The position numbers were made by a program, and so were the translations under genes. A stretch of DNA of 55,013 nucleotides from Syntrophomonadaceae bacterium (lineage in GTDB: Bacteria > Bacillota > Syntrophomonadia > Syntrophomonadales > Syntrophomonadaceae). The notes under the pieces were generated by a model. It saw nothing but the letters and a program-made list of their open reading frames with translations. It ran no database searches and was not told where the DNA came from. Shown here in pieces: positions 44,492 to 52,801 of this stretch; positions within the stretch are counted from its first letter, which is position 1, and each line of letters opens with the position of its first letter. The stretch is taken from contig JAAYCK010000097.1 of assembly GCA_012729835.1 (NCBI GenBank), positions 1 to 55,013 on the forward strand, written 5' to 3'.

Positions 44492-45370
44492 TTGCCGAAA
44501 GCAAAGGTATACCTCGATATCACCTTTATGGTCAATTTCATAATGGATTTTGTTATTCTGCTGGCGGCGGGGCGTTTGTCGGGCAGTATCATCCATTATC
44601 CGCGGATAATTGTATCAGCCAGTTTAGGTGCAGTCTATGCCTGTGCCAGCATGCTCTGGCATAGTTCCCTGGCGTACAGTATGCCAGTTAAGCTGGGGTT
44701 TTCCCTCTTGTTGGTTTTTATTGCTTTTTATCCGAGTGAGTGTCATCGCTTTATTAAGCAGTTGATATATTTCTATTGCATCAGTCTCTTTGCAGCTGGC
44801 GCGGCGATAGCTTTACCCAATCTGGTCAGCACCTCGGGAGGGGGCGCTTCGTCCTCTTTTCTGTGGCTGGCAGGAGCTGCTTTTCTGGTAATCGTGCTGG
44901 GTCTGACTGGAGGCAAATACCTGGCTGCACGGATCGTGCCGGGAATCCTCACCTTTGATGTTGAGATGTGTTTCGATGACCTGCGCTGCACCGGCTGCGG
45001 TTTCTTGGATACCGGCAATTCACTCAGGGACCCGTTGACCAACCGACCGGTTTTGGTGGCTGAATACAGCCTGCTCAAGGATTGTCTGCCCCAGGATTTC
45101 CAGCAGGCAATCGAAGCAGGCACCAATGAGAATGAGGTTTTTGAACGCCTCAGTGGAAGTGGGTGGGCAAGTCGCCTGCGCCTAATACCATATCAATCTA
45201 TTGGCCAAACAAACGGAATCTTATTAGGTATCAGGGCAGATGAGGTGTTGGTCTATGCCGCCCGGAAGAGCATTTCTCATTATGGGCTGGTAGTGGCACT
45301 GTACCTGGGTCGCCTCAGTGCTGATGACAGCTATCGGATGTTGATACCGGCAGAAGTTGTGGAGAAATAA
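44492..45370 (+). CDS. spoIIGA: Sporulation sigma-E processing peptidase SpoIIGA
   Basis: Membrane aspartic protease that cleaves pro-sigma-E in the mother cell. About 292 residues: five N-terminal spans starting KVYLDITFMVNFIMDFVILLAAG, then a cytoplasmic domain with the catalytic DTGNS motif (GFLDTGNSLRDPLT near 170) and YQSIGQTNGILLGIRADEV. The start is uncertain: TTG 44492, GTG 44480 and GTG 44483 are in frame near the conserved KVYLD. An open frame extends to 44303 but would cross the putative promoter. It is 14 bases from sigE, as expected for the spoIIG operon. Confidence 0.9.
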   Translation: MPKAKVYLDITFMVNFIMDFVILLAAGRLSGSIIHYPRIIVSASLGAVYACASMLWHSSLAYSMPVKLGFSLLLVFIAFYPSECHRFIKQLIYFYCISLFAAGAAIALPNLVSTSGGGASSSFLWLAGAAFLVIVLGLTGGKYLAARIVPGILTFDVEMCFDDLRCTGCGFLDTGNSLRDPLTNRPVLVAEYSLLKDCLPQDFQQAIEAGTNENEVFERLSGSGWASRLRLIPYQSIGQTNGILLGIRADEVLVYAARKSISHYGLVVALYLGRLSADDSYRMLIPAEVVEK

Positions 45371-45384
45371 AGGGGGGTTGAGAG

Positions 45385-46110
45385 ATGTTTAATATTAGCC
45401 ACTGGCTAAACAAATGGAAACTGCAGTTGATTAAGAGATATCTTGCCCGTAGCATGCCGAAGTATATTCACTATATAGGTTCTACTGAGGTTTTACCCCC
45501 TCCCTTGCGTGAACCAGAAGAATCGATGTTAATATCACGCCTGGCGCAGGGAGACATGACTGTAAAAGCCACATTGATCGAGCACAATTTACGGCTGGTA
45601 GTGTATATCGCTAAAAAATTCGAGAATACCGGCATCAATATCGAAGATCTGGTTTCTATCGGCACCATAGGTCTAATCAAAGCGGTCAATACTTTTGAGC
45701 CCAGCAAAAATATCAAACTGGCTACTTATGCTTCGCGCTGTATTGAAAATGAAATACTGATGTATCTGCGACGGAACCTGAAAAACCGGGCCGAAGTATC
45801 TCTGGATGAACCCCTTAATGTGGATTGGGATGGTAATGAACTTCTTTTATCAGATGTATTGGGAACCGAAACCGATATGATATATAAGAAGATCGAGAGT
45901 GAAGTTGAACGCAGCCTTTTGCACCAGGCCATGCATAAGTTAACGAACCGTGAAAAGACAATAATCCAATTGCGTTTCGGGCTAGACAATGAAGGGGAAA
46001 AGACCCAGAAGGAGGTCGCCGATATACTAGGGATTTCGCAGTCCTACATCTCTCGACTGGAAAAGCGCATACTTCGTCGACTGCAGCGTGAGATCCGTAA
46101 AATAGAGTAG
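45385..46110 (+). CDS. sigE: Sporulation sigma factor sigma-E (pro-form)
   Basis: Mother-cell-specific sigma factor. 241 residues. The N-terminal pro-sequence (about 1-30) ends in [13 protein letters not shown], matching the processing region of Bacillus pro-sigma-E. Region 2 follows ([19 protein letters not shown], then [15 protein letters not shown]-like), and region 4.2 with the helix-turn-helix [21 protein letters not shown] (near 205). It is coded just after its protease gene. The start is ATG behind AGGGGGG. Confidence 0.95.
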   Translation: MFNISHWLNKWKLQLIKRYLARSMPKYIHYIGSTEVLPPPLREPEESMLISRLAQGDMTVKATLIEHNLRLVVYIAKKFENTGINIEDLVSIGTIGLIKAVNTFEPSKNIKLATYASRCIENEILMYLRRNLKNRAEVSLDEPLNVDWDGNELLLSDVLGTETDMIYKKIESEVERSLLHQAMHKLTNREKTIIQLRFGLDNEGEKTQKEVADILGISQSYISRLEKRILRRLQREIRKIE

Positions 46111-46134
46111 GGGAAGGATTGTTTACATCAACCT

Positions 46135-46330
46135 CCGCAGAAAATGCGGGGTCAGACCGTCAAAAAAGACGAATATCATCGTTACTTCACAAGCCCGCTC
46201 AATCGACGTACGCTAAGTACGCCTCAATTGCGGGCTTGCTTGTGCCTCGACCTTCGCCATTTTTGTTCGGTCTGCTACTTCTTTGACAAGCTGCCCTCAG
46301 CAGATAGTGCGGGGGTTTTGTTTTTGCACC
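46135..46330. other. Highly structured non-coding element between sigE and sigG
   Basis: The 366-base gap between sigE and sigG holds nested inverted repeats. A small hairpin CCGCA-gaaaa-TGCGG (46135-46149) comes first. A large imperfect stem follows: CAGACCG (46153-46159) with CGGTCTG (46268-46274), then AAAAA/TTTTT and CGAA/TTCG. Inside is CAAGCCCGC (46190-46198) with GCGGGCTTG (46230-46238), capped by CGTAC/GTACG (46207-46221). Downstream, GTGC...GCAC (46307-46328) encloses a T-rich stretch. It may be a mobile palindromic repeat or an RNA gene; I recognise no family. Confidence 0.6.
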
Positions 46331-46476
46331 GAATAAATGTCGCCCGCTCCGGGCATCATTATGCTCGTATCAATCTGTGACTAAATAACTTGCCAACCCC
46401 CTTTCTTTGCCGAATATAAATTAGAAAAAAAGTAAATAATTTATAATAAACTTCAAGGGGAAGGGGCTTAGACTAT

Positions 46477-47247
46477 TTGATAAACAAAGTAGAAATCTGC
46501 GGCGTAAACACTTCCAAGCTCCCAGTTCTCAAGAATGAAGAGATGCGAAAACTATTCCAGGTCATGCAGTCAGGTGAAATCAGTGCTCGCGAAAAACTTA
46601 TTCAGGGCAATCTACGCCTGGTTCTAAGTGTGATCCAGCGATTCAGCAATCGCGGAGAATGCGTGGATGATCTATTTCAGGTCGGATGTATAGGCTTGAT
46701 CAAGGCGATAGATAATTTCGACCTGGGCCAGAATGTCAGGTTTTCTACTTATGCGGTACCGATGATCATTGGTGAAATACGCCGATACCTGCGCGACAAT
46801 AATGCGGTAAGGGTTTCTCGCTCCCTGCGGGATATAGCTTATAAGGCATTACAGGTAAGAGAAAAACTGGTCTCTGACAAGGCAGCTGAACCCAGTGTGG
46901 CAGATATTGCACAAGCTCTAGAATTGCCGCGTGAAGAAGTAGTATTTGCCCTCGATGCCATTCAGGAACCTGTTTCACTATTCGAACCCATCTACAATGA
47001 TGGCGGCGACCCTATACTGGTTATGGATCAAATCAGTGACGACAAGAACACGGACGGCCTGTGGCTGGAGGAAATATGTATCAAGGAAGCGTTGAAAAAG
47101 CTGAATGATCGCGAAAAAAACATAGTGGCTCTGCGTTTCTTTGCCGGCAAGACCCAAATGGAGGTGGCCGATGAGATTGGCATATCCCAGGCGCAGGTAT
47201 CACGTTTGGAGAAGGCAGCCCTGAAACAACTGAGAAAGTATATATGA
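46477..47247 (+). CDS. sigG: Sporulation sigma factor sigma-G
   Basis: Late forespore sigma factor. 256 residues from a TTG start with AAGGGG upstream. The opening INKVEICGVNTSKLPVLKN is a hallmark of sigma-G. Region 2 (LIQGNLRLVLSVIQRFSNRGE, then DLFQVGCIGLIKAIDNFDL), region 3 (RVSRSLRDIAYKAL) and region 4 (EVADEIGISQAQVSRLEKAAL) are present. No pro-sequence, as expected. A GAATA (46414) with an AATAATT 18 bases on loosely resembles a forespore promoter, but this is weak. Confidence 0.95.
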   Translation: MINKVEICGVNTSKLPVLKNEEMRKLFQVMQSGEISAREKLIQGNLRLVLSVIQRFSNRGECVDDLFQVGCIGLIKAIDNFDLGQNVRFSTYAVPMIIGEIRRYLRDNNAVRVSRSLRDIAYKALQVREKLVSDKAAEPSVADIAQALELPREEVVFALDAIQEPVSLFEPIYNDGGDPILVMDQISDDKNTDGLWLEEICIKEALKKLNDREKNIVALRFFAGKTQMEVADEIGISQAQVSRLEKAALKQLRKYI

Positions 47248-47260
47248 ACGGGGGATTAAT

Positions 47261-47404
47261 ATGGCCCGCAGCATATTCACCATGGCGCTAATTGCAGTAA
47301 TACTCGCTTTAACAGCATATTTGGCTAGTATGACCTATCAGAGTGAGCCGGCCTTTACGGCCAATAACCTGATTGAGATCTCAGAATTGTCACCATTTTT
47401 ATAG
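47261..47404 (+). CDS. 47-residue membrane-anchored small protein
   Basis: A short gene 13 bases after sigG, ATG behind GGGGGA. It encodes MARSIFTMALIAVILALTAY at the N-terminus (one membrane span) and a polar tail ending ISELSPFL. It lies between the sigG stop and a strong terminator, so it is likely co-transcribed with sigG and made in the forespore. I recognise no family. Confidence 0.65.
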   Translation: MARSIFTMALIAVILALTAYLASMTYQSEPAFTANNLIEISELSPFL

Positions 47405-47425
47405 ATAGACTACCAGTAATATATT

Positions 47426-47499
47426 AAGGCCCGGATTTAGAATTTTAGCCTGATAAAATGATGCAGGCTGAATAATTCTATGGAACCGGGCCTTTTTAT
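47426..47499 (+). terminator. Terminator after sigG operon
   Basis: AAGGCCCGG (47426-47434) pairs with CCGGGCCTT (47486-47494), leading into a T-run. The long loop folds on itself (AGAATT/AATTCT and AGCCTG/CAGGCT). This is a strong, elongated intrinsic terminator. Confidence 0.8.
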
Positions 47500-47536
47500 G
47501 TTAATATTTGCTTGGACATAGAGGGGTGGTGGCGGG

Positions 47537-48922
47537 ATGGTATTTGACAGTAAAGTAATTTTAGACTGGCCAGGCAAACATCAGGAATGGCGATCAGACG
47601 TTGCGATCGGGAAGGTAGCCAGTAGTCTGATTCATCCTAATCCAATATTGGATACTGATAATCTCTTTGGTCCCTGGTTAGGCGAAGAAGAGTATAAACC
47701 CAATCCCCGCCCGCGGGCCATTATGGGGGATAACCTGGCAGTTATGAGCTGGCTGCTTAGTTCAGGCTACAGCGGCAAAATAGATCTAATTTATATAGAC
47801 CCGCCTTATCTTAGCCAGAGTAATTATCATTCACGGATACTTCTGGTCGACGGGACTCGGAAGGAATGGCTGCAGCGCAGAGTTTTCCAAGATGACGGAA
47901 ACCCGGGCATGTCCACCTATCTCGACGGATTGTATAAGCGTTTTATCCTGATGCGTGAGTTGCTAGCAGAGAATGGCAGTATATTTGTTCACCTGGATTG
48001 GCATGCTTGCCATTACGTAAAAATTTTGCTGGATGAGATTTTTGGTAATAACCACTTCATTAACGAGATTATCTGGTGTTATTCAGGAGGTTCAGGGACC
48101 CGGCGTCATTTCCATCGTAAGCATGACACCATTCTCTGGTACAGCAAGGGTGAAAAATATACCTTTAATCCCCAATTCCGCAGTTACAGCGAGGCTACCT
48201 TACAGCGTGGGTTGACCAGAGTAAAAGGAGATCGCTTTCAACTACATGAGGAAGGTGCAATGCTACAGGATTGGTGGGCAGATATTAATAAGATACTCAG
48301 CCCAACAGCGTACGAGAATCTTAAGTTTCCTACCCAGAAGCCGGTAGCGTTGCTTCGCCGACTGATCGAGTGCGCTTCCAACCCGGGGGATCTGGTGGCT
48401 GATTTTTATGCCGGATCTGGTACTCTAGCCGAAGCTGCTGAAACTAGCGGTCGTGATTGGATTAACTGTGACAATAATGATATAGCATTGGGAACGACGC
48501 TGTACCGTTTGATAGAAATGAAGAGCCGGGATTTCAGACTGGATACATTCGAGATTGATAGTCCGGTGGACGATCAACCAAGGCTAAAACTTTATGGACC
48601 TTATGTAAGAAACGAGAGCCGGGAATCGTTGTGGCTGGAGATAGGCATTGAAGATTACTCACCTGCGAGAGATGATAGAGCCAGGCTGGAAAACCCCTGG
48701 CCCTGGTCAGTTTTGTTGGATTTTTGGGAGATAGATACAGATTACCAGGAGGGTTTTTTTCATTCCAACTGGCAAGTGATTCGACAGCAGCATCGCTGCT
48801 ATGATTCCAATATACCAACCCGGGTCAGGATTCCCCTGCCCGGCGGGACCTCGGGCAGTATAGCGGTGAGGATCCATGATATATTTGGCCGGGAAACTAT
48901 CAGAAGTGTCGAGGTAAAATAA
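47537..48922 (+). CDS. Solitary DNA methyltransferase (N6-adenine/N4-cytosine, beta class)
   Basis: 461 residues. The catalytic motif IV is DPPY at residues 88-91. The SAM motif DFYAGSGT lies at 289-296, preceded by FPTQKPVALLRRLIECASNPGD, so the order IV...I marks a beta-class amino methyltransferase. The C-terminal 130 residues are not recognised and may include target recognition. The start is ATG behind GAGGGGTGG. No restriction gene or specificity subunit is near, so it is an orphan enzyme beside the sporulation sigma genes. Target sequence and role are unknown. Confidence 0.88.
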   Translation: MVFDSKVILDWPGKHQEWRSDVAIGKVASSLIHPNPILDTDNLFGPWLGEEEYKPNPRPRAIMGDNLAVMSWLLSSGYSGKIDLIYIDPPYLSQSNYHSRILLVDGTRKEWLQRRVFQDDGNPGMSTYLDGLYKRFILMRELLAENGSIFVHLDWHACHYVKILLDEIFGNNHFINEIIWCYSGGSGTRRHFHRKHDTILWYSKGEKYTFNPQFRSYSEATLQRGLTRVKGDRFQLHEEGAMLQDWWADINKILSPTAYENLKFPTQKPVALLRRLIECASNPGDLVADFYAGSGTLAEAAETSGRDWINCDNNDIALGTTLYRLIEMKSRDFRLDTFEIDSPVDDQPRLKLYGPYVRNESRESLWLEIGIEDYSPARDDRARLENPWPWSVLLDFWEIDTDYQEGFFHSNWQVIRQQHRCYDSNIPTRVRIPLPGGTSGSIAVRIHDIFGRETIRSVEVK

Positions 48923-48927
48923 TAATG

Positions 48928-48966
48928 GACAGACCGGAGTATACTTTATAAAATGCCCGGTCTGTC
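48928..48966. terminator. Hairpin between convergent genes
   Basis: GACAGACCGG (48928-48937) and CCGGTCTGTC (48957-48966) form a perfect 10-bp stem between the methyltransferase and the minus-strand small genes. No T-run on either side; probably a shared weak terminator. Confidence 0.5.
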
Positions 48967-49000
48967 GCGCTGCATCGAAGTATTATATCTAGAATAATCT

Positions 49001-49168
49001 TTATAAACGGTTTTGTTGGAGCAGATGCATTATATCTGCTTCCTTTTCGTCCCCGACGGGGAGCCAAACCTCTTCGTAGATATCTCCACCGGGAAAGGGT
49101 TCCTCATCGGCAGGAAACCCCAGGCGGCGATTGACATATTTCAACGGTTCGCTGCTATAGATGCGCAT
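49001..49168 (-). CDS. 55-residue soluble small protein, unknown
   Basis: A minus-strand gene with start ATG 49168 preceded by GGAGGAG. The product begins MRIYSSEPLKYVNRRLGF and ends MHLLQQNRL. It is acidic in the middle (PADEEPFPGGDIYEEVW), soluble, and has no signal or span. It lies 16 bases after a 59-residue membrane protein gene on the same strand. I recognise no family; the ribosome site and pairing support it as real. Confidence 0.6.
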   Translation of the reverse strand: MRIYSSEPLKYVNRRLGFPADEEPFPGGDIYEEVWLPVGDEKEADIMHLLQQNRL

Positions 49169-49184
49169 AATACTCCTCCGGGGC

Positions 49185-49364
49185 TTAATGAAGCCGGTCC
49201 ATATGGCGGGATACCTTGCTGCCCAGTACGTAAATGCCGGCAATCGCAGCGGCATGAAATATCCACCAGCCTGTTTCCATAAAACTGAAGGTACCCGGGT
49301 CAATCCTGTCCTCGCCGATGATTTTTTTTCCGATTGAGTTTTTATGATCAAGAAAATCTAGCAT
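49185..49364 (-). CDS. 59-residue protein with one membrane span, unknown
   Basis: Start ATG 49364 with AAAGGAG at ideal distance. The product begins MLDFLDHKNSIGKKIIGEDR, has one hydrophobic segment (near 33-48, WWIFHAAAIAGIYVLG) and ends VSRHMDRLH. It is followed by the 55-residue gene, probably as a two-gene unit. No family is recognised. The gap 49365-49586 in front of it (shared with dprA) is AT-rich with no convincing promoter for either direction. Confidence 0.6.
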   Translation of the reverse strand: MLDFLDHKNSIGKKIIGEDRIDPGTFSFMETGWWIFHAAAIAGIYVLGSKVSRHMDRLH

Positions 49365-49586
49365 AAGGCAAAACTCCTTTCCTATGAAATCTTATGGATT
49401 ATTCTTATATTGCCCGCTCAAAGAAAGACTTAGAAACGAAAATTTTGGCATAGTTATTAACGGCCTCCCAAAGGAATATTTATACATAAATTACATAACC
49501 AACAAAATGCTCTTGCAATGCAATTGTTTTTATGTTATCAATACCTTTAGACTTTAATACCATAAACTATTGTTCTTGAGGTAGAA

Positions 49587-50675
49587 ATGGATCGTAAGGA
49601 AAAGGCTTGTTTGTGCAGTCTTCATTCGATAAATGGCATAGGCACAAAAAGCATTTGGAAAATTATTGAGAGCTTTGGTAGCTTTCAGGCCTGCTATGAG
49701 TCAAGTGAAAAGCGGCTTCAGGCATCATTTTTTGCAAAAGATGTGGTTGAAAGTATTATTAACGTAAAAAACCATGATCCGGAGACTCGTTTCGACCAGA
49801 TGACGGCAGCCGGTATCCGGGTGGTTACCTGGGATGAGGAAGCCTACCCTGCTATGTTAAGACATATCCACAACCCGCCGTATGTTTTATATTACCGGGG
49901 GCAAATAGACTGCCTGGCTGGGACCGCCATAGCTTTGGTGGGATCACGCTTGGCCAGCTATTATGGCAAGAATACTGCACGAAAACTGGGCCGTGAGCTG
50001 GCTGCCCGCGGAATAGTGGTAGTCAGCGGTTTGGCCCGAGGAATAGACAGTGAGGCTCATCGCGGAGCTTTGGAGACGGGCCAGACTGTAGCTGTATTGG
50101 GTTGCGGCCTGGATGTGGTGTATCCACCGGAAAACAAGAAGCTATATTCGGAAATAGCTGACAATGGTGCTGTTGTAAGTGAATTCCCCTGTCATATTGG
50201 ACCGGAGCCAGGAAACTTCCCTATGCGTAACCGGATTATTTCTGGCTTGTGTCGCGGCGTGGTTGTAATAGAAGCCCAGGAAAAGAGCGGAGCGCTGATA
50301 ACCGCTGATTTTGCTCTGGAACAGGGTCGTGACGTATTTGCCGTACCAGGACCTATTAATAGCAAGAGCAGTGTAGGCACCAATAATCTTATCAAACAGG
50401 GAGCTAAGCTAGTTTCATCTCTGGAGGATATAATAGAGGAATATGAAGATGTTGCCAGCACGCTTTCTGGAGAACTGGCACAGCCAGTTCTTCCGCTGCT
50501 TAGCAGGGAAGAGAACCAGATTCTTGAGTCTATTGAGAATGATCCCGGGCACTTTGATTACCTGCTGGACCGGACAGGATTAAATATTGGTCAACTGAGC
50601 ACATTGCTCCTACAGTTGGAACTGCGAGGAATAATTACGGCACTGCCCGGCAATTATTACATAAAACAGTCATGA
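49587..50675 (+). CDS. dprA: DNA-processing protein DprA
   Basis: Loads RecA on incoming single-stranded DNA in transformation; also present in organisms not known to be competent. 362 residues: N-terminal SAM-like helical domain (SINGIGTKSIWKIIESFGS), Rossmann core (ALVGSRLASYYGK, VVVSGLARGIDSEAHRGAL, VAVLGCGLDVVYPPENKKL, FPMRNRIISGLCRGVVVIEA) and C-terminal winged helix. The start is ATG behind TTGAGGTAG. It precedes topA as smf does in Bacillus. Confidence 0.94.
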   Translation: MDRKEKACLCSLHSINGIGTKSIWKIIESFGSFQACYESSEKRLQASFFAKDVVESIINVKNHDPETRFDQMTAAGIRVVTWDEEAYPAMLRHIHNPPYVLYYRGQIDCLAGTAIALVGSRLASYYGKNTARKLGRELAARGIVVVSGLARGIDSEAHRGALETGQTVAVLGCGLDVVYPPENKKLYSEIADNGAVVSEFPCHIGPEPGNFPMRNRIISGLCRGVVVIEAQEKSGALITADFALEQGRDVFAVPGPINSKSSVGTNNLIKQGAKLVSSLEDIIEEYEDVASTLSGELAQPVLPLLSREENQILESIENDPGHFDYLLDRTGLNIGQLSTLLLQLELRGIITALPGNYYIKQS

Positions 50676-50720
50676 GGATTTTCCTCAAGTGCCCATTAGT
50701 ATTTTGGAGAGGTGAGATTA

Positions 50721-52799
50721 TTGGCGGAAAACACCCTGGTGATCGTAGAGTCTGCAGCCAAAGCCAAGACGCTGGGAAAGTTTCTGGGTAAAGGCTACAA
50801 GATTAAGGCATCGGTAGGACATATCAAGGATCTGCCCAAGAGTAAGCTGGGCATTGATGTGAGTAATGACTTCGAGCCTCAATATATAACTATCCGGGGC
50901 AAAGGGAACCTGCTCAAAGAGATCAAAGATGAGGCACAGAAGGCAGACCGCGTTCTGCTGGCAACTGACCCTGATCGTGAGGGTGAAGCTATTGCATGGC
51001 ATCTGCAAAATGCCATGCGTATTCCCGCCGGGAGCAAATGCCGGATCGAGTTTAATGAAATAACCCGGGATGCTGTCAGGGGAGCCATTAAAAAGGCACG
51101 TCCAGTTGACAACAAAAGGGTCAATGCACAGCAGGCCAGAAGGGTATTGGATCGGCTGGTCGGTTACAATCTGAGCCCTTTGCTGTGGAGCAAAATAAGG
51201 AAGGGCTTGAGTGCGGGCCGTGTCCAATCGGTCGTTGTACGCCTCATATGTGAGCGGGAAAAGGAGATCGAAGGATTTCAGAGCGAGGAATACTGGACTA
51301 TTGAGGCCAGGCTGTCCGGCGGAGATAACGCAATATTTACAGCTCGCCTAATCAATCACGGCAAAGCCAAGCTTGAGATCCATAACGAAACGGAGAAAAA
51401 CCTGGTTATGAAGGAGTTAAAAAAGGCTTCCTTCAAGGTATCCCGCGTTGAAAAAAAGGAACGCACCCGTAAAAGTCCGCCACCCTTTATTACCAGTACT
51501 CTTCAGCAGGAGGCATCCAAAAGACTTAATTTCTATTCTAAACGCACCATGAAAGTAGCACAGGAATTATACGAGGGTTTGGATCTTGGCCGGGAAGGCA
51601 CTGTTGGATTAATAACTTATCTGAGAACTGATTCTACCCGGGTAGCTGCCGTAGCCCAGGAAGAAGCCCTGGATTATATCCGCCACCATTATGGTCCCAA
51701 GTTCGTACCGGTAACCCCTAACCAGCATAAGACCAGAAAAACAGCCCAGGATGCCCATGAATGTATTAGGCCTACTTCCGTGGAAAGAACTCCGGATAGT
51801 GTTAAAGGGACTCTAAGCCGGGACCAACACCGCCTGTATAAGCTGATTTGGGAACGCTTTGTGGCCAGCCAGATGGCGGCGGCGATATTTGATACAGTTA
51901 CTGCCGAAATATCAGCTGGAGAATATGGCTTTCGGGCCAGTTCATCCCGCTTGAGATTTGCTGGATATCTGAAGATCTATAATGACCAGGAAGAAGAGTC
52001 CACCAAGAACACCTTGCCTGAATTGTTACAGGGGCAAAAACTTGAACTGATTGGTCTAGATCCGGAACAGCACTTTACCCAACCGCCTCCGCGATATTCT
52101 GAGGCTAGCCTGGTGAAGCTGCTGGAGGAATATAACATAGGAAGGCCCAGTACCTATGCGCCAATAATCGATACTATACTCAAGAGAAATTATGTAGAAC
52201 GCCAGAATAAACAATTTGTGCCCACTGAACTGGGTTTCATTGTTGTTGATCTGCTCAAGGATAACTTTTCCAACATAGTTGAGGTGGATTTTACCGCCCG
52301 TATGGAAGAGAATCTGGATCGGATCGAAGAGGGAACCATGGAATGGAAGAAGGTAGTGCGTGATTTTTATGCACCTTTTGCCGAGGATCTAGAAAAAGCC
52401 GCTGCCCTGGTAGAAAAGGTTGAACTCAAACCGGAAGAAGCCGGCAAAGACTGCCCGCAATGTGGCAAGCCCCTTCTCGTTAAATATGGACGCTTCGGCA
52501 AATTCCTGGCCTGTTCCGGCTTCCCTGATTGCCGACATACGGAATCAATCAATGAAGAAGTGGGGGTGGCGTGTCCCCGTTGCGGGGGAGAGGTCCTGGC
52601 ATTAAAGAGCAAGAAGGGACGAAGATTTTATGGATGTGCCAATTATCCAACTTGCGAGTTTCGTTCCTGGAATAAGCCATCGGGAAAGAATTGTCCGGTT
52701 TGCGGTGAGGCCTTATTGGAGAAGGTTGGCCGCTCATCCAAGGGCCAGCTGGTATGCAATAATGCTGAATGCAAGTATGTTGAGGAAATGAGGGAATAG
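50721..52799 (+). CDS. topA: DNA topoisomerase I
   Basis: Relaxes negative supercoils. 692 residues. Toprim domain at the start (TLVIVESAAKAKTLGKFLG; ATDPDREGEAIAWHLQN), catalytic Tyr in GLITYLRTDSTRVA (near 295), and three C-terminal zinc ribbons of the CxxC...CxxxxxC type (from about 578, 613 and 655). I chose TTG 50721, six bases after GGAGAGGTG; GTG 50712 is in frame but within that site. Its stop is next to the trmFO start. Confidence 0.95.
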   Translation: MAENTLVIVESAAKAKTLGKFLGKGYKIKASVGHIKDLPKSKLGIDVSNDFEPQYITIRGKGNLLKEIKDEAQKADRVLLATDPDREGEAIAWHLQNAMRIPAGSKCRIEFNEITRDAVRGAIKKARPVDNKRVNAQQARRVLDRLVGYNLSPLLWSKIRKGLSAGRVQSVVVRLICEREKEIEGFQSEEYWTIEARLSGGDNAIFTARLINHGKAKLEIHNETEKNLVMKELKKASFKVSRVEKKERTRKSPPPFITSTLQQEASKRLNFYSKRTMKVAQELYEGLDLGREGTVGLITYLRTDSTRVAAVAQEEALDYIRHHYGPKFVPVTPNQHKTRKTAQDAHECIRPTSVERTPDSVKGTLSRDQHRLYKLIWERFVASQMAAAIFDTVTAEISAGEYGFRASSSRLRFAGYLKIYNDQEEESTKNTLPELLQGQKLELIGLDPEQHFTQPPPRYSEASLVKLLEEYNIGRPSTYAPIIDTILKRNYVERQNKQFVPTELGFIVVDLLKDNFSNIVEVDFTARMEENLDRIEEGTMEWKKVVRDFYAPFAEDLEKAAALVEKVELKPEEAGKDCPQCGKPLLVKYGRFGKFLACSGFPDCRHTESINEEVGVACPRCGGEVLALKSKKGRRFYGCANYPTCEFRSWNKPSGKNCPVCGEALLEKVGRSSKGQLVCNNAECKYVEEMRE

Positions 52800-52801
52800 C
52801 A

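Noticed and set aside
46144-46380. 78-codon open frame between sigE and sigG
   Set aside because: It lies wholly in the inverted-repeat element, has no ribosome site, and its translation resembles no protein.
49001-49351. One 116-residue minus-strand protein
   Set aside because: Its first 61 residues are out of frame with the better ribosome site. Two separate genes, each with its own Shine-Dalgarno, explain the stretch better.
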